NCBI GenBank assembly: GCA_937873095.1 | Contig: CALMVI010000137.1 | Span: forward strand, 1-55,342 | Length of the DNA: 55,342 bases | Direction: 5' to 3' | Source of the DNA: an uncultured Acetobacteraceae bacterium | GTDB taxonomy: Bacteria > Pseudomonadota > Alphaproteobacteria > Acetobacterales > Acetobacteraceae | In this document: positions 52,543-55,342 of the stretch, in pieces | Layout of the letters: each line of letters opens with the position of its first letter | Numbering within the stretch: the stretch's first letter is position 1 | Position numbers and translations under genes: made by a program | Notes under the pieces: model-generated | What the model saw: only the letters and a program-made list of their open reading frames with translations | The model's database searches: none | Told to the model about the DNA's origin: nothing

Positions 52543-53582
52543 GTGCGCCGCATGCTCAACGTCCTCTACGTGTCCAGCGAGGATGCATGGCTGCGCAAGG
52601 ACGGCGCCAACGTGGTGGTTGAGGTGGGCGGGGAGGAGCGCGGCCGGTCGCCGCTTCACATGCTGGAGGGCGTGGTCAGCTTCGGCCGGCCGGGCCTGTC
52701 GCCCGCGCTGATGGCGGCGTGTGCGGGTGCCGGCATCACCATCTCGCACCTGGAGCCGAACGGGCGGTTCCTGGCCAGGGTGGAGGGCGTGCGCACGGGC
52801 AACGTGCTGCTGCGCCGGGCGCAGTTCCGCGCGTCGGAGTCCGCCGCCCCGCCCGGGTGATCGTGCAGGGTATCCTGGCCGCAAAGGCGGTGAACCAGCG
52901 GGCGGTGGTGCGCCGCGGCCTGCGCGACCACGCCGACGCGCTGGGGCAGGAGGCATGCGATGCCCTGGCGCGGGCCGAGCGGCAGCTGACCGACGTGGCG
53001 CGACGGACGATGGCGGCCGAATCGGTGGACATCATGCGCGGCCTGGAGGGTGAGGCGGCGCTGGCCTATTTCGGGGTGTTCAACCACCTGATCCGGGTGG
53101 GCGACCCGGCCTTCGCCTATGCCGGCCGTTCTCGCCGGCCACCGCTGGACCGGATCAACGCCCTGCTGTCGTTCCTGTACGCGATGCTGGGACACGACTG
53201 CCGGTCCGCGCTGGAAGCGCATGGCCTGGACCCTCAGATCGGTTTCTTGCACGTCGACCGTCCGGGCCGCGCCAGCCTGGCGCTGGATCTCATGGAGGAG
53301 CTGCGCCCGGTGCTGGCCGACCGGCTGGCACTCAGCCTGATCAACCGCCGCCAGCTTGCGGCCAATGATTTCGTGCTGGAGGAAGCGGGCGGCGTGCGGC
53401 TGACCGACGACGCCCGCAAACGCGTGCTGGTGGCCTGGCAGGAGCGCAAGCGCGACGAGCTGCGCCATCCTTTTCTGGATGAGACACTGCCATGGGGGCT
53501 GGTAGCACACGCCCAGGCCCAGCTTTTGGCGCGCCATTTGCGCGGGGACCTGGACGGATACCCCGGTTTCGTCTGGCGCTGA
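52543..53582 (+). pseudogene. cas1: cas1 (type I-C integrase), split by a frameshift
   Basis: Two adjacent reading frames together form one Cas1. Frame one (52543-52860, 105 residues from GTG; ATG at 52552 also possible) holds MLNVLYVSSEDAWLRKDG to NVLLRRAQFRASESAAPPG. Frame two resumes at about 52857 with VIVQGILAAKAVNQRAVVRR and continues to 53582 with the catalytic Glu (LEGEAALAYFG), His (FLHVDRPGRASLAL) and Asp/Glu (LDLMEELRPVLADR). A net -1 shift, equal to a one-base deletion within the GC run at 52846-52857, is needed. Either a true inactivating mutation, a sequencing error, or recoding. Confidence 0.85.
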
Positions 53583-53591
53583 GGGGAAGCG

Positions 53592-53882
53592 ATGCTGATG
53601 CTGGTCGCCTACGACGTGAGTACGCAATCGGCAGCCGGCCGGCGACGGTTGCGACGGGTGGCCCGCGCCTGCCTGGATTTCGGCCAGCGCGTGCAGAACT
53701 CCGTGTTCGAATGCGAGGTTGACCCGGCACAGTGGACGGGGCTGCGAGCCCGCCTGGTTGGCGAGATCGATTCCACGACGGACAGCTTGCGGTTCTATCG
53801 TTTGGGTGCGGATGGACATCGCCGTATTGAGCATGTCGGTGCCAAGCCGACGCTGGACTTGGACGGGCCACTGATTTTCTGA
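53592..53882 (+). CDS. cas2: Cas2 (spacer acquisition)
   Basis: A 96-residue Cas2, the size of the I-C type. It starts MLMLVAYDVSTQ with the conserved Asp8 after a hydrophobic strand, then RRLRRVARACLDFGQRVQNSVFECEVD, which is the standard Cas2 fold pattern. It bridges two Cas1 dimers in the acquisition complex. ATG at 53592 with GAGGGGA upstream; a second ATG at 53598 is possible. It lies 9 nt after the split cas1 gene and precedes the leader. Confidence 0.95.
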   Translation: MLMLVAYDVSTQSAAGRRRLRRVARACLDFGQRVQNSVFECEVDPAQWTGLRARLVGEIDSTTDSLRFYRLGADGHRRIEHVGAKPTLDLDGPLIF

Positions 53883-54073
53883 TCCGATGAGACGCGGCGA
53901 ACCCTAAACGGCCAAGGCGTTGCCGTAGAGTCCGCGGAAGCTGTTTGACAGTGTAAATCAGAGCATTGCCTTGCAGGGCAGGCAGCTATGAGCACTGTCA
54001 ACTAAGCTGGGCAGCGGGGTTCGCGGAGAGGGTACTTTTTACACAGTCAGCTGAATAGGTTACGACTTCGGCC
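53883..54073 (+). promoter_or_regulatory. CRISPR leader with inverted repeat and IHF-like site
   Basis: The 191 nt between cas2 and the first repeat contain a 9-bp inverted repeat TTGACAGTG (53945-53953)/CACTGTCAA (53993-54001) about 40 nt apart, and AATCAG-AGCA-TTG (53956-53968), which matches the IHF consensus WATCAAN4TTR with one mismatch. The inverted repeat arms flank the IHF-like site. The region is less GC-rich than the array, as leaders usually are. The array promoter should lie here. Confidence 0.6.
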
Positions 54074-55342
54074 GTCGCCCTCTCACGAGGGCGCGGATCG
54101 AAACACGACGTTGCAGGCGCTCAAGCAAGACTACGTGGTCGCCCTCTCACGAGGGCGCGGATCGAAACTATCGAAACGAAGTGGTACGCTCAAACCATTG
54201 GGTCGCCCTCTCACGAGGGCGCGGATCGAAACTTCTACACGGCCAAGGCCGGCAAGGCGGAGCGCGTCGCCCTCTCACGAGGGCGCGGATCGAAACAGTT
54301 CTGAGGATCTCACCATGTCCGGCTCCACAGTCGCCCTCTCACGAGGGCGCGGATCGAAACATGGTCGAAGAAGTTCCTGTCCTAAAAGTCGCTTGTCGCC
54401 CTCTCACGAGGGCGCGGATCGAAACCTAGCACAATCTTCGACAGCAACAGCGCCGCTTGTCGCCCTCTCACGAGGGCGCGGATCGAAACGCGTTGCTGAC
54501 ATTTACCAGAAACGCACGCATTGTCGCCCTCTCACGAGGGCGCGGATCGAAACCATGGCCTGCAACGCCTGCTCCGCGACCTTCGCGTCGCCCTCTCACG
54601 AGGGCGCGGATCGAAACCCAACGACAACTGCGCCCGCCGCAAGCCTTAGCGTCGCCCTCTCACGAGGGCGCGGATCGAAACTATAGCAGTGAGCTGAAAT
54701 GCAGAGCAGCGACCGTCGCCCTCTCACGAGGGCGCGGATCGAAACACCGAGGATTGGGCCATGGTGACGACGGCCTTTGTCGCCCTCTCACGAGGGCGCG
54801 GATCGAAACAAGCAGGATCACGCGTCGCACGTCCACGACATGCGTCGCCCTCTCACGAGGGCGCGGATCGAAACGTCGGCCGTGCGGGCGATCAAGCTCG
54901 TCTACGCGGGTCGCCCTCTCACGAGGGCGCGGATCGAAACGCCGGGAGCAGCGCGCGGGCTTGGCTCGGCGCATGTCGCCCTCTCACGAGGGCGCGGATC
55001 GAAACGCACCATTCACACGTCGGGCAACATTTGCAAGGGGTCGCCCTCTCACGAGGGCGCGGATCGAAACACGCCTTGAATCGGCTCGGCCGCCGTCGTG
55101 CTGGAGTCGCCCTCTCACGAGGGCGCGGATCGAAACATGGTGCGCCAGACAATCACGTTGCAGGCCGACGTCGCCCTCTCACGAGGGCGCGGATCGAAAC
55201 ACCTGTCCGCCGACGACGACGAGCACGGATAGCGTCGCCCTCTCACGAGGGCGCGGATCGAAACGTCGCCATGAAACGTAATGCTTCGCAAGCCGCTGGT
55301 CGCCCTCTCACGAGGGCGCGGATCGAAACACGATCGATGACG
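54074..55342 (+). CRISPR. Type I-C CRISPR array, at least 20 repeats, continues past the window
   Basis: Twenty identical 31-nt repeats, first at 54074-54104 and last at 55299-55329, with 19 complete spacers of 33-35 nt (mostly 33) and a 13-nt start of the twentieth spacer. The repeat has a 7-bp stem CGCCCTC/GAGGGCG with a TCAC loop and ends GGATCGAAAC, as in subtype I-C. Orientation: leader on the left, so transcription is rightward and the newest spacers are at the left end. No degenerate terminal repeat is seen, so the array is cut by the window end. No match of a spacer to another part of the window was noticed. Confidence 0.98.

Noticed and set aside
52846-52860. Canonical -1 programmed frameshift signal in cas1
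   Set aside because: No X-XXY-YYZ slippery heptamer with the right phase is present, so mutation or sequencing error is favoured, though recoding is not excluded.
54111-55281. Long open frames through the CRISPR array (repeated VALSRGRGSK and SPSHEGADRN-type peptides)
   Set aside because: They arise because the repeat contains no stop codons in these frames; the spacers vary and the peptide is a by-product of the array.

Overview
The window is GC-rich (about 70%) bacterial chromosome with short intergenic gaps and many 1-4 nt start/stop overlaps (ATGA, GTGA). Gene content points to an alphaproteobacterium, most likely Rhodospirillales/Acetobacteraceae: serine-cycle C1 genes, an intracellular PHB depolymerase, a metX-metW pair, a PA0069-type radical SAM protein and families of intergenic palindromes. 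This placement is inference from gene content; no marker such as 16S rRNA is present. No rRNA, tRNA or complete insertion sequence was seen.

Layout. (1) 1-7027, minus strand: a tightly coupled run of eight genes (two methyltransferases, GNAT-type acetyltransferase, GT4 and CgeB-like glycosyltransferases, PIG-L deacetylase, an oddly ordered clan-A glycoside hydrolase, sugar-nucleotidyltransferase) followed upstream by a HAD phosphatase (7064-7837). It looks like an uncharacterised glycoconjugate pathway. (2) 7977-19168: housekeeping and mixed genes (YciF-like ferritin, panB, purD, xseA, radical SAM, BamE-like lipoprotein with PHB depolymerase, GST, VOC, TusA with an acetylpolyamine-deacetylase-like protein, SphA-like outer-membrane protein). 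(3) 19497-26430, plus strand: serine-cycle operon glyA-fhs-sgaA-hprA-mtdA-fchA, able to carry formate through tetrahydrofolate C1 units into serine and on to glycerate. The acetyl-CoA/glyoxylate-regenerating genes are not next to it. (4) 26565-45844: secreted alpha/beta hydrolase, APC permease and kynureninase, tyrA-hisC, metX-metW, a membrane diguanylate cyclase, maeB, a small two-gene module with a HEPN-like protein, mutS and glnD. (5) 46151-55342: a type I-C CRISPR-Cas locus (cas3-cas5c-cas8c-cas7c-cas4-cas1-cas2), a leader and an array of at least 20 identical 31-nt repeats that runs off the window end. cas1 is split by a frameshift.

Several palindromic repeat families sit in the intergenic spaces: a T/A-rich double hairpin (three loci, including inside the serine-cycle operon and between metX and metW), a G/C-rich CTGGGGTTT/CCAGGGGC hairpin pair (four loci), and a TTCAGGTG/CACCTGAA palindrome (two loci). 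They probably act as terminators or are dispersed repeats; one copy carries a 3 x 24-bp minisatellite.

The strongest leads are the eight-gene glycoconjugate cluster with its apparently permuted glycoside hydrolase, the frameshifted cas1 beside an otherwise intact I-C system, the HEPN pair, and the compact serine-cycle operon with structured leader and internal hairpin.
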